64,000 nt of DNA from Globomyces pollinis-pini (lineage: Eukaryota; Chytridiomycota; Chytridiomycetes; Rhizophydiales; Globomycetaceae), in NCBI GenBank assembly GCA_025399215.1, contig MU621102.1, positions 43,493-107,492 on the forward strand, given 5' to 3'. Made by a program: the position numbers and the translations under genes. Of this stretch, positions 53,643 through 64,000 are shown one piece after another (within the stretch, counting starts at the first letter, position 1; every line of letters starts with the position of its first letter). The notes below the pieces were generated by a model. That model was given only the letters and a program-made list of their open reading frames with translations, was not told the DNA's origin and did not search any database.

Positions 53643-54362
53643 TCCAGAACTATTCTCGAAGTTTCGTTTTTCCATAAATAATACTCCTCCGTGACCTTTT
53701 CATTAGTAATTTTGATGCGCAGCAGTGTCACAAATGGCCTGATCATCTTTTATTGAATTGATATATCTTTTCCAGATTTAGGAAATGTTAGTATAATGGA
53801 GTTTTGTGATTGGCGTGATATTTGTACTGGTGTTTCTTGATGGAGTAAAATGATCTGATAGCGCGCCAAACAGGCTGTAAAAATGGTAGATATCTGCTCA
53901 TTGGATAAGTCTCTTCTACTCTTTTACTTGATTCAAAAACTGAATCCATTTCCTTTTTTTTGTCGGTGTCCATTAGTGATCTGGACGAAAAAAAATGTTA
54001 CTAGGACCTTTTAACAATAAATCAAAAATTTAAAATTTGGAATCTGTCTAAACATTATAAATACCTTCCCCGCTAAACATTAAGTCAAAATTATAAAGGC
54101 TAGTAACTTTAATAGGCCAAATGAAAAAATTTGCTAATGAAAAGATCACGGAGGTAGTAGAAACTAAGTGTCAAAATGACTGCTATTAGTGCGTTTTTAC
54201 TCAGACTACCACTCAGTCATCTTCGCTAGTGAAAATAGAACTAGAAAGAAAGACTACTATGAAATTCTGCTCGGCTATTTTCTTTTAAATAAGTACAGAG
54301 AGAGGTCACTCTTTTTTGAACTTGAACAGTAATCCTTCAATATAATTGTTAGTATTGCGAAA

Positions 54363-54614
54363 TTGTTTATACTCAATATTCTTGAAGAACTATCTGGTCT
54401 GGGGTCGATCACACAATGTCTCCCGCCCTCAAAACTAAGCGTGATTGAACGATCAATGGCTTTCATGATGTTTCAAAAATGCAGAGAAGTTCTTCGTAAC
54501 TCTGAAGCTCAGGTGATCTTGCTGTTTAGTCCTTCCAATCAAAAATTGGAAGCAAAGAACATTCATACTGTCCAGTTTCCACCTGGCGCTTACGTTTTTA
54601 CCGACAGGACTTGA
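54363..54614 (+). CDS. Hypothetical ORF, possibly incomplete
   Basis: An open frame of 83 codons (contains SVIERSMAFMMFQKCREVLR and HTVQFPPGAYVFTDRT) with ordinary protein composition. A second open stretch to TAG at about 54803 (YGFTISLYGVINQ...ILIPDSPNEEM) may be a following exon, but no clean mini-intron joins them. No family recognised. It may be a decayed gene. Confidence 0.35.
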   Translation: MFILNILEELSGLGSITQCLPPSKLSVIERSMAFMMFQKCREVLRNSEAQVILLFSPSNQKLEAKNIHTVQFPPGAYVFTDRT

Positions 54615-54790
54615 GAGTTAGTAAATCACTCTTATTTCCCCAATGTTCCTCTCACCAATTTATATTGCACTAATGGAATAAATGTTCCGTTGATCCGGTG
54701 ATGTATACAGATATGGGTTTACGATTTCTCTTTATGGGGTAATTAACCAAATAGAAACTGGAGATGATATTTTGATTCCGGACAGTCCTA

Positions 54791-55084
54791 ATGAAGAAAT
54801 GTAGTAAATGTGAGATCAAAACTAATCACAAGCGAAAAAAAAGTGAAATATGCAATACTTGTTTGAGTTGTAAGTCAATTGGCGCTGGGAAACAACAAAA
54901 AGTCCAGGAAGCAGCAAAAAGAAAGCATAGTATGCAATCCAATTTAATATACTATTATATCCCTACCATCTCTGAATATTACATGGAGCCCTTTATGTAC
55001 AGTAATGAACAGTCTCTAGTACAGGAAAATAACGGGGAGTTACGCAATCAATACCCAATTCCTTTTCTTTATTTGAAAGACTAG
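54791..55084 (+). CDS. Small Cys-rich, Lys-rich protein (possible zinc ribbon)
   Basis: A 97-aa frame. The N-terminal half has paired Cys (CSKC...CNTCLSC) in a strongly basic context, compatible with a zinc-binding nucleic-acid module; the C-terminal half is Tyr/Asn-rich. The ATG overlaps the possible end of the upstream hypothetical frame. AATAAA follows near 55110. Function unknown, and it lies in a gene-poor region. Confidence 0.4.
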   Translation: MKKCSKCEIKTNHKRKKSEICNTCLSCKSIGAGKQQKVQEAAKRKHSMQSNLIYYYIPTISEYYMEPFMYSNEQSLVQENNGELRNQYPIPFLYLKD

Positions 55085-55403
55085 ATGCATATGAACAATT
55101 TATTGTAATAAAAATTTATTAGTTGTTCAATTGAATGAATGCATCAACACGACTGCATTACAAAAAAAAACATGCAGTCTTCAATAATTCTCGTTTTTGA
55201 TAAATAATTACTATAAAAATTTTGGAGGCAACACAAGAAATAGATTGTCTTTATCCATTAAAAATGAATCAACGTCGAAATCATCTCCTGTTCTCTTTGC
55301 GGCTTCTAAATTGATCAAAGAGATTGTCTTTAAGAAGACACTCTTTATGAGAGGCATATTGGTGCATACCTTCTCAAGAAAAGACAATCTGGATTAACCT
55401 TTG

Positions 55404-55422
55404 CCTAACCTAACCCTAACCC
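55404..55422 (+). repeat. Interstitial telomeric repeat
   Basis: CCTAACCTAACCCTAACCC, about three CCCTAA units (TTAGGG on the other strand, the common fungal telomere repeat), with one degenerate unit. It lies inside the gene-poor island, about 8.6 kb from the window's right edge. Confidence 0.7.
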
Positions 55423-58400
55423 TTATATTTCCAAGAGGACACGTCAAACATTGGTGGAGTTCCTGTTAGAGGAATTATCCTCAATAATGTAAATGCCACT
55501 AATTGGATGTCCTCCCATTAATTACTTTCACATTGTGTTACTTATCAATTGCTTTAGTTGGTTATATAATTCTTCTTAGGATGGTGTTTCTCTTTAAATA
55601 TAGATTCATTATAAAGAGAAAAAGAAATTATAGTCCTATTGTATCTTTAGCATGTTGAAATATAATGATAGGTAATGATTCATTAACTATTGCTCACAAC
55701 ATGCTATATTGCGCTCTCTCACATCTTCCAGTACGAGAGTCTTAACTAGGTTGCACAATCCACGGTTTTAAAGGTGAAGAAACTACATAAAAAACCGAAA
55801 AATGCACTTGTTTCTTACTCTCTTTAATTTTGCTTTTTACTACTCTATGCAAAAAAACCAGAGCTTATTCGACGTTCGTAATGCTCTTGCAAATTAATTG
55901 CTATTTACTTTGAACCACCATCACAAAGACTTACTTAATTGACCAATTGAGGTCTTTTATTTAGGATCTGTCAAACATAGTAAGGAAACACATCAGAAAA
56001 GCAATGGCCACAAAAGAGGAGCAGTGTTTTTTCCGTTTTCGATAAAAGCATAAAAAAATGCCATTTTTGAAGTGAAAATCATTTTTAAAGTTAGAAATGT
56101 TCCATTTTTGCGGCTTTCCGAAGATGAGCATTCTCACACTGACAGGTTTAGCTTTTAGCTGTAAACTGGGCTTTAATCCAAGACTTATAGGCCTTACTGA
56201 AAGTGAAAGCTCATGAAGGGAGTATGTCATGAAACTTATACCACGAAGTAAACGCCTTCGTGAAGGAGTGTTGAACTATCTATAATTTTTGGAAATCGAT
56301 CAAAATCCTTTGTGAAAAATAATGGAGGAAACCTGGAGCAATAGAATGAATAGTTGCATGAACAGTTTTTTAAAGTGCAAATGGAATTCTACAAAAGGCC
56401 ATCTAATAATAATTCAAGTGTATTTAAATGCATTTGTTGTAAAGCATAAACAATAGAGACTTTCAAGGTGGTATGTATCACCATTGTATCCAATGGAAGC
56501 AAAAATGGGATCCTAGTGGTTGCCATAAAAAACGCATTAGATACTAGACTTTATGACTATATTAAATGACGTTCAATAGGTTAGTTCATAGATTTTAAGT
56601 TGTCACGTCAGTTTTGCAGTGTCAAATATCAGAGATTCGATATTGTGGCATCAAAGCAGATCAGGAGATAAAAAAGGAACCAATTGATTTAATTTTCGGT
56701 CTTTGTCAGAGAAATTTTAATGAGATAAAGCTTCCGTGGATGTGAAACTGAATTGTCGATTTTTGTGCGGTAATAAACTGCCATCAAAGGGCAACTATGA
56801 CGAATTGTTGTTGTTCTGAAAGCCATCGGTCGCAATCAATAAACCTGAACGCCAACAGTGAATGCTGGTCGTAGGAAAATACTGGACGACTTTCAAAAAT
56901 CGATTTTTTCACTTTTTATTTCTGTCATAAACTATTTGAAACAAAATTATGGGGACAAATCGACTTTTGGACCGTAGTTTAAACACAAAAATACATCGTC
57001 TTTATGCTTCTATTTTCAAAGGGTTGAACCCAACCCTACTGAACTTGTTAGTATCTATGGAAAGACAACGTCCACTATAAAATCATTGGTAGACAAATAC
57101 AACTTTAGAAGGAAATGTTGGAAATAGACAGAAAGTATTTGAAGAACATAAGGAAGGATTACTTTGACACTTCATTAAGATAAGCCAAGCTTCAGAAGTA
57201 TTTATAATCAAGTTCATCTTACATATCTCAGTATCAACTATGTGAAATAGACTAAATGAAAATGAATTCACTCCTTTGGTTCTTCGTCACTGATAGTTAC
57301 ATTATTCTCCTCGATTAATGCTACCTTTTTTCGAGAAAAAGCATTCCACAACCTTGCATTAAATCAGCAATCAATAGTTCCAAACATACCACTTCAAAGA
57401 GTTAGCTCAAAAACGAAATTAATCACAAGACATATGTCTTACGTTTTTGAAATATCTGTTGAATTACACTGGAAACAATCTTAAAGAATTGAAATATGCA
57501 AGCCATTCATGATTTGAATACTTTTACAAATACCTCTACTGTCATTGAACTTACTAGTGACTGAAGAATCATTTAAGCAAATGAATGAAGTGTGTCATTT
57601 ACTTCATTTGAAGGACTAGTTTTATATGAAAATGCCCATTTTTGTATAAAATTATCAAGCTAAATTTTTTAATGGGAACTTTATGGGGATTTGAGCGGTT
57701 CGGTTTAAGGGTTGTTACACACAAATAAATTTTCAACAGTAGAAAAGTTATTCTCTCAGTTGGGAATCCATACTTTGTTGCGCTAAATAAGCTTTCAAAG
57801 GGTGAAAGACTATCATCTATTGTCTCTAAGCATGATCTTTGGTTATAGTTCTTCATTCATTCAAGTACAAATTGAATTGACATCAAATCTAAATACCATT
57901 CATAGATTTAACGCATCTTTCGTAATAGTAAACCAGCAATTTAAACAAAACACCAGTATTTTAATATTGTGGTAATTCTGTTACATTTAATACTCCCTTT
58001 TCTTTAATTCCTATCTCAAATTCATAAGTTATACAGTTATTCTAATGTCCTTGTTGATAGCGTTTGAAAGAGGTAAAGATATCGTACCGATATTATTCAT
58101 CTATCATTTAATACCTTCGTGAAACCTTCTAACTTCTTTAGAATTTCTAGGCTTGCTTGGATGGTCTTCATCTTTCTTGAATTGTGACTTCATCATTTGA
58201 AATCGAGTTTTTATAGGATTATTATTTGTGTGTGTTTCTCTTCTTTTCCCTTCAAGGACTGTGGTTGTTGCGTTTCATTTTAATCAAGTTTAAATTTTTC
58301 AAACGCGTCTTAGAAATATAACAGCAAGTAACAAACAGTATTGGTCCAATCCATGTCAAATTTTAGGCAGTTATAGCAATAAAGATTGTATTGAGGTGTA

Positions 58401-58866
58401 TTTTTATACTGTGATCGAATGATGTGGCAGCTTTTAAAGTTACTTTGAAAGAGTATATCAAGGAATAGTCAGATTTTTATTTTAAAAAATGAATTAGATC
58501 CCTGTGAGATTGAGGATTCTATTCAACTATCTATCTTTCTCAAAAGATCAGTATTGCCTTAGAATGAAGTTCTAATTGCCTAGGTTGTTTCATGTCAACC
58601 GTGGAAAATGCCTTATGTGTTAGACTGAAATGCGAAATATGTATTTGAAAGTCCGTGTAAATTCTACACATTACTCACGTGATGTGTATAGTCAGGGAAG
58701 TGTTTTTAGAACTGCGTAGTGATGTTCTGATAGAATGTTCGATAGTCGACAATGGATATCCATCAATAACATACCGAAATGTTTGAATATGATTTAATTA
58801 GTATGAAAAGCTGCCGCTAGATTTCAATATGGAGGAAATTGCGATTAGGTATTTATTGGTAAATTT
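55423..58866 (+). other. Gene-poor island, no supported gene
   Basis: About 3.4 kb of AT-rich sequence with dense stops in all frames. The longest frames (56230-55961 and 57856-57599, both minus) show no motif or initiation context. No tRNA, rRNA or intact transposase was recognised. It may be decayed mobile-element or gene sequence. Confidence 0.5.
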
Positions 58867-59788
58867 TCAATTAGTTAATGAGTGTTTCAATTTGATCATA
58901 AGTTTGGATATATTGTAAGATTCTTTCCAAAAATTTTCAGTTAATATTCTTTTCCAGATTTCTTGTAGCTTCAATCTCATTCGAAAAGAACCAAGAATAA
59001 GAATGAACAGTAAAGCCATCTGATGGTTAGAAAAAAGAGATAATACATATGGCCAGCGATATGGTTTTGACTTGCGTACTTCAGTGGGAAGGATAAATAT
59101 TGGTGCTAATCGTTCCTTAAATGCTACAGCAGCATCAGCAATATCAATAGGTCTGTGATATTGAAATACAGGCGATACGCCATGAAATGATTTTTGTTTT
59201 TGAAGTTGTTTGGTGGTATTGGATACTTCCACATTATTCTCTGATACATTCTCCAACGATGTCATTATAGTGTTAGAGTCATCTATCATTGACCTAAAAG
59301 ATCAACCATACTTTCAAGTTACAATCTTGCAATTAATGGAGGTAGTGATTGAAGGACTTTCGTGGCCCTATTTGTTAGTGACTCACACCATACTGTTCTC
59401 TCTGTTCATTATTTTTCAATCCTTTTAAATAAGTATCAATCTCTTTTTGAGGAATTGTGGTGATGGGTGTCAAGATTTCAATGACAAGCTTGATATATCC
59501 TAGTTTTGCTTCCCTTTCAGACATATCTCCTAGTTTCTTCCATGCTTCATATTTATATCTAGAAGTTGCATCCCACCACTCTGGTTTATCCCCCTTGCAC
59601 GGTCCTTTTTTAGCCTTTTAGACTTAGTAATCTTAGTTAAATACTTGTTTGAAAAATGCATAGGATAATAGTTTATGCTGAATTGAAACTACTGGCCAAT
59701 GTGCTGGAAAGCTTTTGAGTGAAGAGAACTCTTTTAATCCTTTACAACCTTCTTCAAATAACTTTGTTGCCGAAACTTCACTGCTCAT
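58867..59788 (-). CDS. Acyl-CoA-binding protein with C-terminal membrane anchor (ACBD5-like) 2
   Basis: Four exons (59788-59645, 59614-59394, 59367-59323, 59293-58867), 278 aa. ACB domain at residues ~5-105: YAFFKQAKKGPCKGDKPEWW and YKYEAWKKLGDMSEREAKLG. A linker leads to a C-terminal hydrophobic segment (NHQMALLFILILGSF) and a basic helical end, as in peroxisome-anchored ACBD5. Introns are 30, 26 and 29 nt, with positions, phases and a 45-nt third exon matching the gene at 48223. Probable role: handling acyl-CoA at an organelle membrane. Confidence 0.85.
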
Positions 59789-59836
59789 TAAAATGTCAAG
59801 AATTTTTTTAGCTTTACGTCTATATTAATACTACTA

Positions 59837-62800
59837 TCAACAACTAAAATCAGACAATTTGAATTGTTTAAAATCAATTTGATAAGACTCTGGAGTAACA
59901 GGTGAAAGTTGTTTAAAGCTGGACTTGAGCGTGTCCACTTGATCACCAGCAGTAGTAATCAAAACAGTAGCACGTACACTATCACTCAAAAACTGTTTGA
60001 AATACAGTTCATACACCCGTTGAAGATCTTTTACCGTTACTTTATAGAGATCCTCTATAAAATCTGTGTAATCGTCCAAATTTGCATAACCTTGTAATGA
60101 AGAGCGTAAAGAGGTGGCAATCAAAGTATCCGCTGTTGAGCCATGAGAAACCCATCTATATGCGATAGAACATTGTGAGGTTTTGATATCAAACTCATTG
60201 CAAAGTTTTGAAAATCCTTCAGGAGTAGACATACTTGATAAAATGTCATAAAACACATTTAATGCCTTTTGCGGTTCAGAAGCACGATATAGATCGAAAG
60301 ATATCTGGCCAGCCCAGATATAACAGTTTAAACTGGCACCATATGCATATCTATTTTATCAGTAGCCTCATTCATACCCTAATCCTCGAATTCCTACATA
60401 TAAAGGTCCTTCAGTTCTTGATAAAAGCTCTGCGAATAAAACGGTAGGAAAATAATCCGGATGTCTTGGTTGTCGAATTAAATCGCAAGGCACAAATTGG
60501 CTCATGTAAGATGACCCCAAACCGGAAACAGGTACCAAAACGGATTTTGAAAAATGTGGGTCTAAATGCTGAATGCTGTATGGAATTCTGGGAAAAGGAA
60601 ATGGTTGAATAACATGATCACCTAAATGTCTTGAGTCACGTTTCGAAAGGGTTGTTTGTACAGATTCATATTGAGCCACTTCTGATGTCCAAATTCGTTC
60701 ACAATCTTTTGCTATTTCATACGTAGATGACTCAATAGTAGAGCGATTCAAGGAAAATTTGAATGGCACTGCTAATCGAAGAAAACTTGGTGTAGTAGAT
60801 CGATCACCACATGCAACCAGAGACCTTAAAGTATTTAACGATCCAATAATTTTCTTTTCATTTCCATTCTACTGTCAGACCATGTCGAAACTTACTTTGC
60901 AATCTGCAATAACCGTTTTTAAGAATGACTCCTGACTAAAAATACTAATGGCCGCCTCATTTGACCCTAATGTAGTGACCATTGACTCTGGACAGCATAT
61001 TTTATTCACCACTGAGCTGAGTACTGCTTCTCCATTCCTCTTGTTATCCACAATATTACTACTCAAGTTTTTCGCAATCGTCAAAATTCTATCAGTGGTA
61101 AATTCTGAAAACAAAAGAGATTGTATAGCAAATCGTATCATTCTTTCAAAATCAGTAGGTTGAGAGGTAGTGAACATCGTAAAGAGTTGATTGAGTGATG
61201 ATGTACTAAAAAGTGAATTTCCAAATCCAACCCCACAAGAATGAGAAACAAACAACTCGGATGCATATCGTGTTACTTCTTGATAGCTCATAGCAATTTT
61301 TTCTCCAGAATCAGAAACAAATTCCATTGGAGTTTGAAATATTAGTTCTTGAAACAATACCAAAAAAGGTCGTAATTCCATTGGTAATTGAGATATGTTT
61401 AATCCAACCCCTAAATGGCAAAAAGAAGTTTCAGTGTGAACTACTTGAACAACGGAAAAGGGAAATTCTGGTGAATGATCTGAAAAATCAATGTTTTCCA
61501 TCTTGATTGGTATCCTTCCCACTTTAGATGCATCGGGGACATCAGGCATTGACAAGAGCAGTTCGTTAGAGAGATTGATTTCATTTTCCTTTACTGCAAG
61601 AGCTACATTGTTTTTGATAGCTTCCAGTCCAACTGTACCAATGATTTTCTTTCGTTCCTCTTCTTCGGCTGACTAGCATAAGCAAAGAATCAATCATTAC
61701 AACTTTGTCAGAAAGCTCTTTTGCTAATTTCGAATCAGGTCGCATCATAACTTCACACACAGGATTATCAAGAAAGAAAGTTTTTGCTAAATTTTGCCAA
61801 TAAGATGCAGGCTATGGTCAAAGCGAACATTAGGATACCTCTTTTTCCAATGATTCTATCACGGACAGTACTTGCGTTCTTATACCAATCTTTGGGCGAC
61901 AGTTGTTTATGCGTAAGTCGTTTAAGGTTGAACTGAAAAGTGAGATGAAAAAAGAAGGGATACGTAGTAGACAAGTGAAATCTCAAAATATCTGGAATGA
62001 TATTCATGGCAACCATTTCGTGTGGAGAGCTTTCGAGAGCTTCTTGGATCTTAATATACTCACGTTTGAGCATAGGTAGCATTCCTTCAGTGGTGGGGAA
62101 ACCGTTGTTAACAAAATCTTCAATGCATTTTTTTAATATGGTGTAAAAATATCTAGGTTCATATAAATCTCTTTTTTCAGTTTCTGTATCGCTCATAGCA
62201 TCATCGCTGGATGATTCCATTGACTCATCCGAATCTGCATCCGATTGAGAATCCTCGTCGTCGTCGTCATCATCATCATCTTTAGCTTGATCGTTAAGTT
62301 CAACTCCACTAAATATCTAAAGTTAGATATAGAAACAAACCAAAAATATGGAGGTGTCAATATAACTCTTGACAGAGATATCAATGTCAGATGCTAAAGG
62401 AGTAACAGATTCGGTAAAAACTTGAGGCAAGATACAACTAGGATTATCATTAAAGTACGAAGCCAGGACTTCCAAGGCAATGATTGTTTTTGCATCTTCC
62501 GAAGGTGGACCTCTCCAACCTTATTGTCAATCAAGCGAGATAAATTACCATAGGATATGGAACCACTACTTTCATCCTCTGATGGAAAAGAGACAGTTTT
62601 TGTGGAAAACGAGGGATGATTAGGTGAATAAGGTGGAGGATGTATATCAGATGGTAAATGTTGAGGAAGTGATTGAAGTTCATCAACATTCAATTTTGAA
62701 AATATGGGATGAAGCAATAAAGAATCCAAAAATTTCATTGGGTTGACTAATCCACAGATAACTACGGTAGTGTTGTTTAAGTGGTAGAATTGTTTGTGAT

Positions 62801-63607
62801 ACTCTTGAATTTCAGCGTTTGTCAAATTAGCAATATCCTGCGTCAAACCACCACATTCAAAAGAATAGGTCGTTTTATTTTGATAGACCATTTGTCTCAT
62901 GTGTAAATCCAGCTAATAATAATGATTAAATTGTCAATGGAAATACCAAATCAGCTTCTGAATTTTCTCTACCGGCCATCTATATATTAAATAATAAGTG
63001 ATACCTCACAATATACGACACCTTGATGTTTAGCAGTATGATCCAAGTGATAGACTTCTGTCATGAATTGTGAATCCAATAAAGTAGGGTTGAGTATATG
63101 ATCCAAATAAGTGGGCAATAGATTTATCATTCCTTCCTCACCTTTTTAAATTAGTACAAGAATGATATACCAGCAGTGGTAATTTCGTAACAAGTATGAT
63201 CTTCAGCTGTGTATGCATTTGTACCAGTGGATAGACATCTTGTAGCTAAATTATCTATATGATGAGAATTGATATAATATAACCTAGAAATCCACGATGA
63301 GGGATTGAAGTAGAACCACAAAAGATGAGATGCTTTTGGTTAAATTAAGTCTATATTTACCTAATGATTAATAAGAATTGAGATACCTAATGATTAATAA
63401 GGATGTGAATACTTCTAGAGTATGAGGTAAACCTTTATTATTATAAGATAAAGTAGGTAATATTATAGAAGCGGATACTAAAGGACCTGGGATGTCTATG
63501 AATAATATTCTGAATTGAGTATTTTTTAATAGGAAAGATTTAATGTAAGAATTTGAACAAGGTAGTTTAAGTGGTAGTTTGTCTTCGAGTATAAAGTGCG
63601 TGTTCAT
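59837..63607 (-). CDS. M16 (insulinase-family) metalloprotease, Sdd3/YOL098C-like
   Basis: Large zinc peptidase, 1126 aa in 13 exons from 63607 to 59837. The inverted zinc motif is complete: HTLEH in LPHTLEHLIFCGST, followed by the family's NAYTAEDHTCYE and YHLDHTAKHQGVVYCEMAGRE segments and the GG-containing helix. Two M16 halves follow. Between them at about residues 350-380 is a highly acidic insertion (D-rich, encoded near 62200-62290). Twelve introns: eleven of 24-34 nt and one of 80 nt (63333-63412) that lies inside the HxxEH motif and consists of three mini-intron units. One exon is only 33 nt (62979-62947). Confidence 0.9.
63333..63412 (-). repeat. Array of three mini-intron units, two duplicated
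   Basis: Read on the minus strand: unit 1 63412-63387 (26 nt), unit 2 63386-63361 (26 nt), unit 3 63360-63333 (28 nt). All start GT and end AG. Units 1 and 2 match at 21 of 26 bases and share the 3' half CTTATTAATCATTAG. The exons on each side join as HTLE|HLIF, the zinc-binding motif. Confidence 0.8.
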
Positions 63608-63630
63608 CTGATGAATAAAAAAAAATAAAA

Positions 63631-63755
63631 CTTAGTAGTACTTGATGTACTAATAGTACTACCTTACTACTATCATTACTACTAGGACATGGACTAGCAA
63701 TACTACTAAGTAGTACTACCTAACAAGTACTACCAAGTAGTTATTGGTACATAGT
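63631..63755 (+). repeat. AGTA/TACT low-complexity palindromic repeat
   Basis: Dense interspersed TAGTAC, AGTACTA, TACTACT and AAGTAGT motifs that can pair with one another, in the divergent promoter of the M16 gene and the secreted Thr-rich protein. It shares AAGTAGTA with the repeat at 53031. Confidence 0.6.
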
Positions 63756-63804
63756 CAATTAGGGTTACTTTGTAAATTAAGGTTCCATCAAAGTTTCACC
63801 TTTA

Positions 63805-64000
63805 ATGCTCAAACTATTCTTACTAGTGACGTTCTCTCTAGCTCAAAATACTACCATTCCTATCACTAGCAATATCCCTACTATCACTAATAATCCTAAT
63901 ACGATCAATCCTACTACTACTATCACTGCAATTCAAACTACTTCCACAATTCCTACTACTATAATTCAAAGAACCACTCTCATAAATACTATCATAGATG
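63805..64000 (+). CDS. Secreted Thr/Ile/Asn-rich protein (5' end, partial)
   Basis: ATG at 63805 opens a signal peptide (MLKLFLLVTFSLAQ) followed by a low-complexity Thr/Ile/Asn/Pro ectodomain (TIPITSNIPTITNNP...) that runs off the window. Such regions are usually heavily O-glycosylated surface or wall proteins. The rest of the gene is not visible. Confidence 0.65.
   Translation, partial: MLKLFLLVTFSLAQNTTIPITSNIPTITNNPNTINPTTTITAIQTTSTIPTTIIQRTTLINTIID

Larger units (their letters stand above)
52690..54362 (+). other. Gene-poor, repeat-bearing region
   Basis: AT-rich stretch with only short frames. A 62-codon minus frame (53328-53140, Lys/Arg-rich start) and a 61-codon minus frame (53973-53788) look partly protein-like but have no supported starts or partners. 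It contains two short repeats listed separately. No RNA gene recognised. Confidence 0.5.

Noticed and set aside
55681..55790. A short stretch resembling a conserved rRNA sequence (AGTACGAGAG).
   Set aside because: Only ten bases match and the surrounding sequence does not continue as rRNA.
55961..57856. Several 60-90 codon minus-strand frames in the gene desert.
   Set aside because: They have no motif, no initiation context and AT-driven composition. They look like chance frames or decayed sequence.

Overview
This is a compact, AT-rich, intron-dense nuclear segment, most likely from an early-diverging (chytrid-like, zoosporic) fungus. The basis is gene content: a Tup1 corepressor, three secreted tyrosinases, a fungal HMG-box regulator, a prenylated Sel1 protein of the Chs4/Skt5 type, ASA1, and an intersectin/Pan1 gene that still carries EH, WH2, SH3, DH, PH and C2 parts. 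TGA, TAA and TAG all act as stops, so the code is standard. The species assignment is inference.

Layout. 1-9.8 kb: 3' end of a Cys-rich gene, UTP11, thiamine pyrophosphokinase, several small single-pass membrane proteins, a LEA-2-like membrane protein, a Sel1-repeat protein and a WD40 protein. 10-14.3 kb: TUP1 and a TLC-domain membrane protein. 14.8-21.6 kb: three tyrosinases flanking an HMG-box regulator. 22-28.6 kb: a tandem pair of alpha/beta hydrolases, a CaaX-terminated Sel1 protein and an N-myristoylated protein of unknown family. 28.8-38.4 kb: ASA1, a DOMON-b561-b5-b5 reductase electron-transfer fusion, 3-ketoacyl-CoA reductase, a secreted protein, a TBC Rab-GAP and a NAPE-PLD-like hydrolase. 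38.5-49.7 kb: the intersectin/Pan1 fusion, a three-RRM protein, an acyl-CoA-binding protein and a coiled-coil protein. 49.8-52.7 kb: a kinesin-like protein with a degenerate motor. 52.7-58.9 kb: a gene-poor island with short tandem repeats and an interstitial telomeric repeat. 58.9-64 kb: a second acyl-CoA-binding protein, an M16 metalloprotease and the start of a secreted Thr/Ile-rich protein.

The strongest general observation concerns splicing. Reading frames and conserved protein junctions place almost all introns at 24-38 nt. Most longer introns (54-64, 80 and 147 nt) split exactly into two, three or five such units, each GT...AG, joined head-to-tail as AG|GT with no exon between them. 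In one array two neighbouring units are 21/26 identical, which points to tandem intron duplication. TUP1 and the kinesin-like gene also carry exons of 9-39 nt between such introns. These models are hand-built from the sequence and await transcript evidence.

Functionally, the tyrosinases with the HMG-box gene look like a small secreted copper-oxidase (possibly pigment or wall-modifying) cluster. The DOMON fusion would move electrons across the plasma membrane. The intersectin fusion would link endocytic coat, actin nucleation and Rho/Cdc42 activation.
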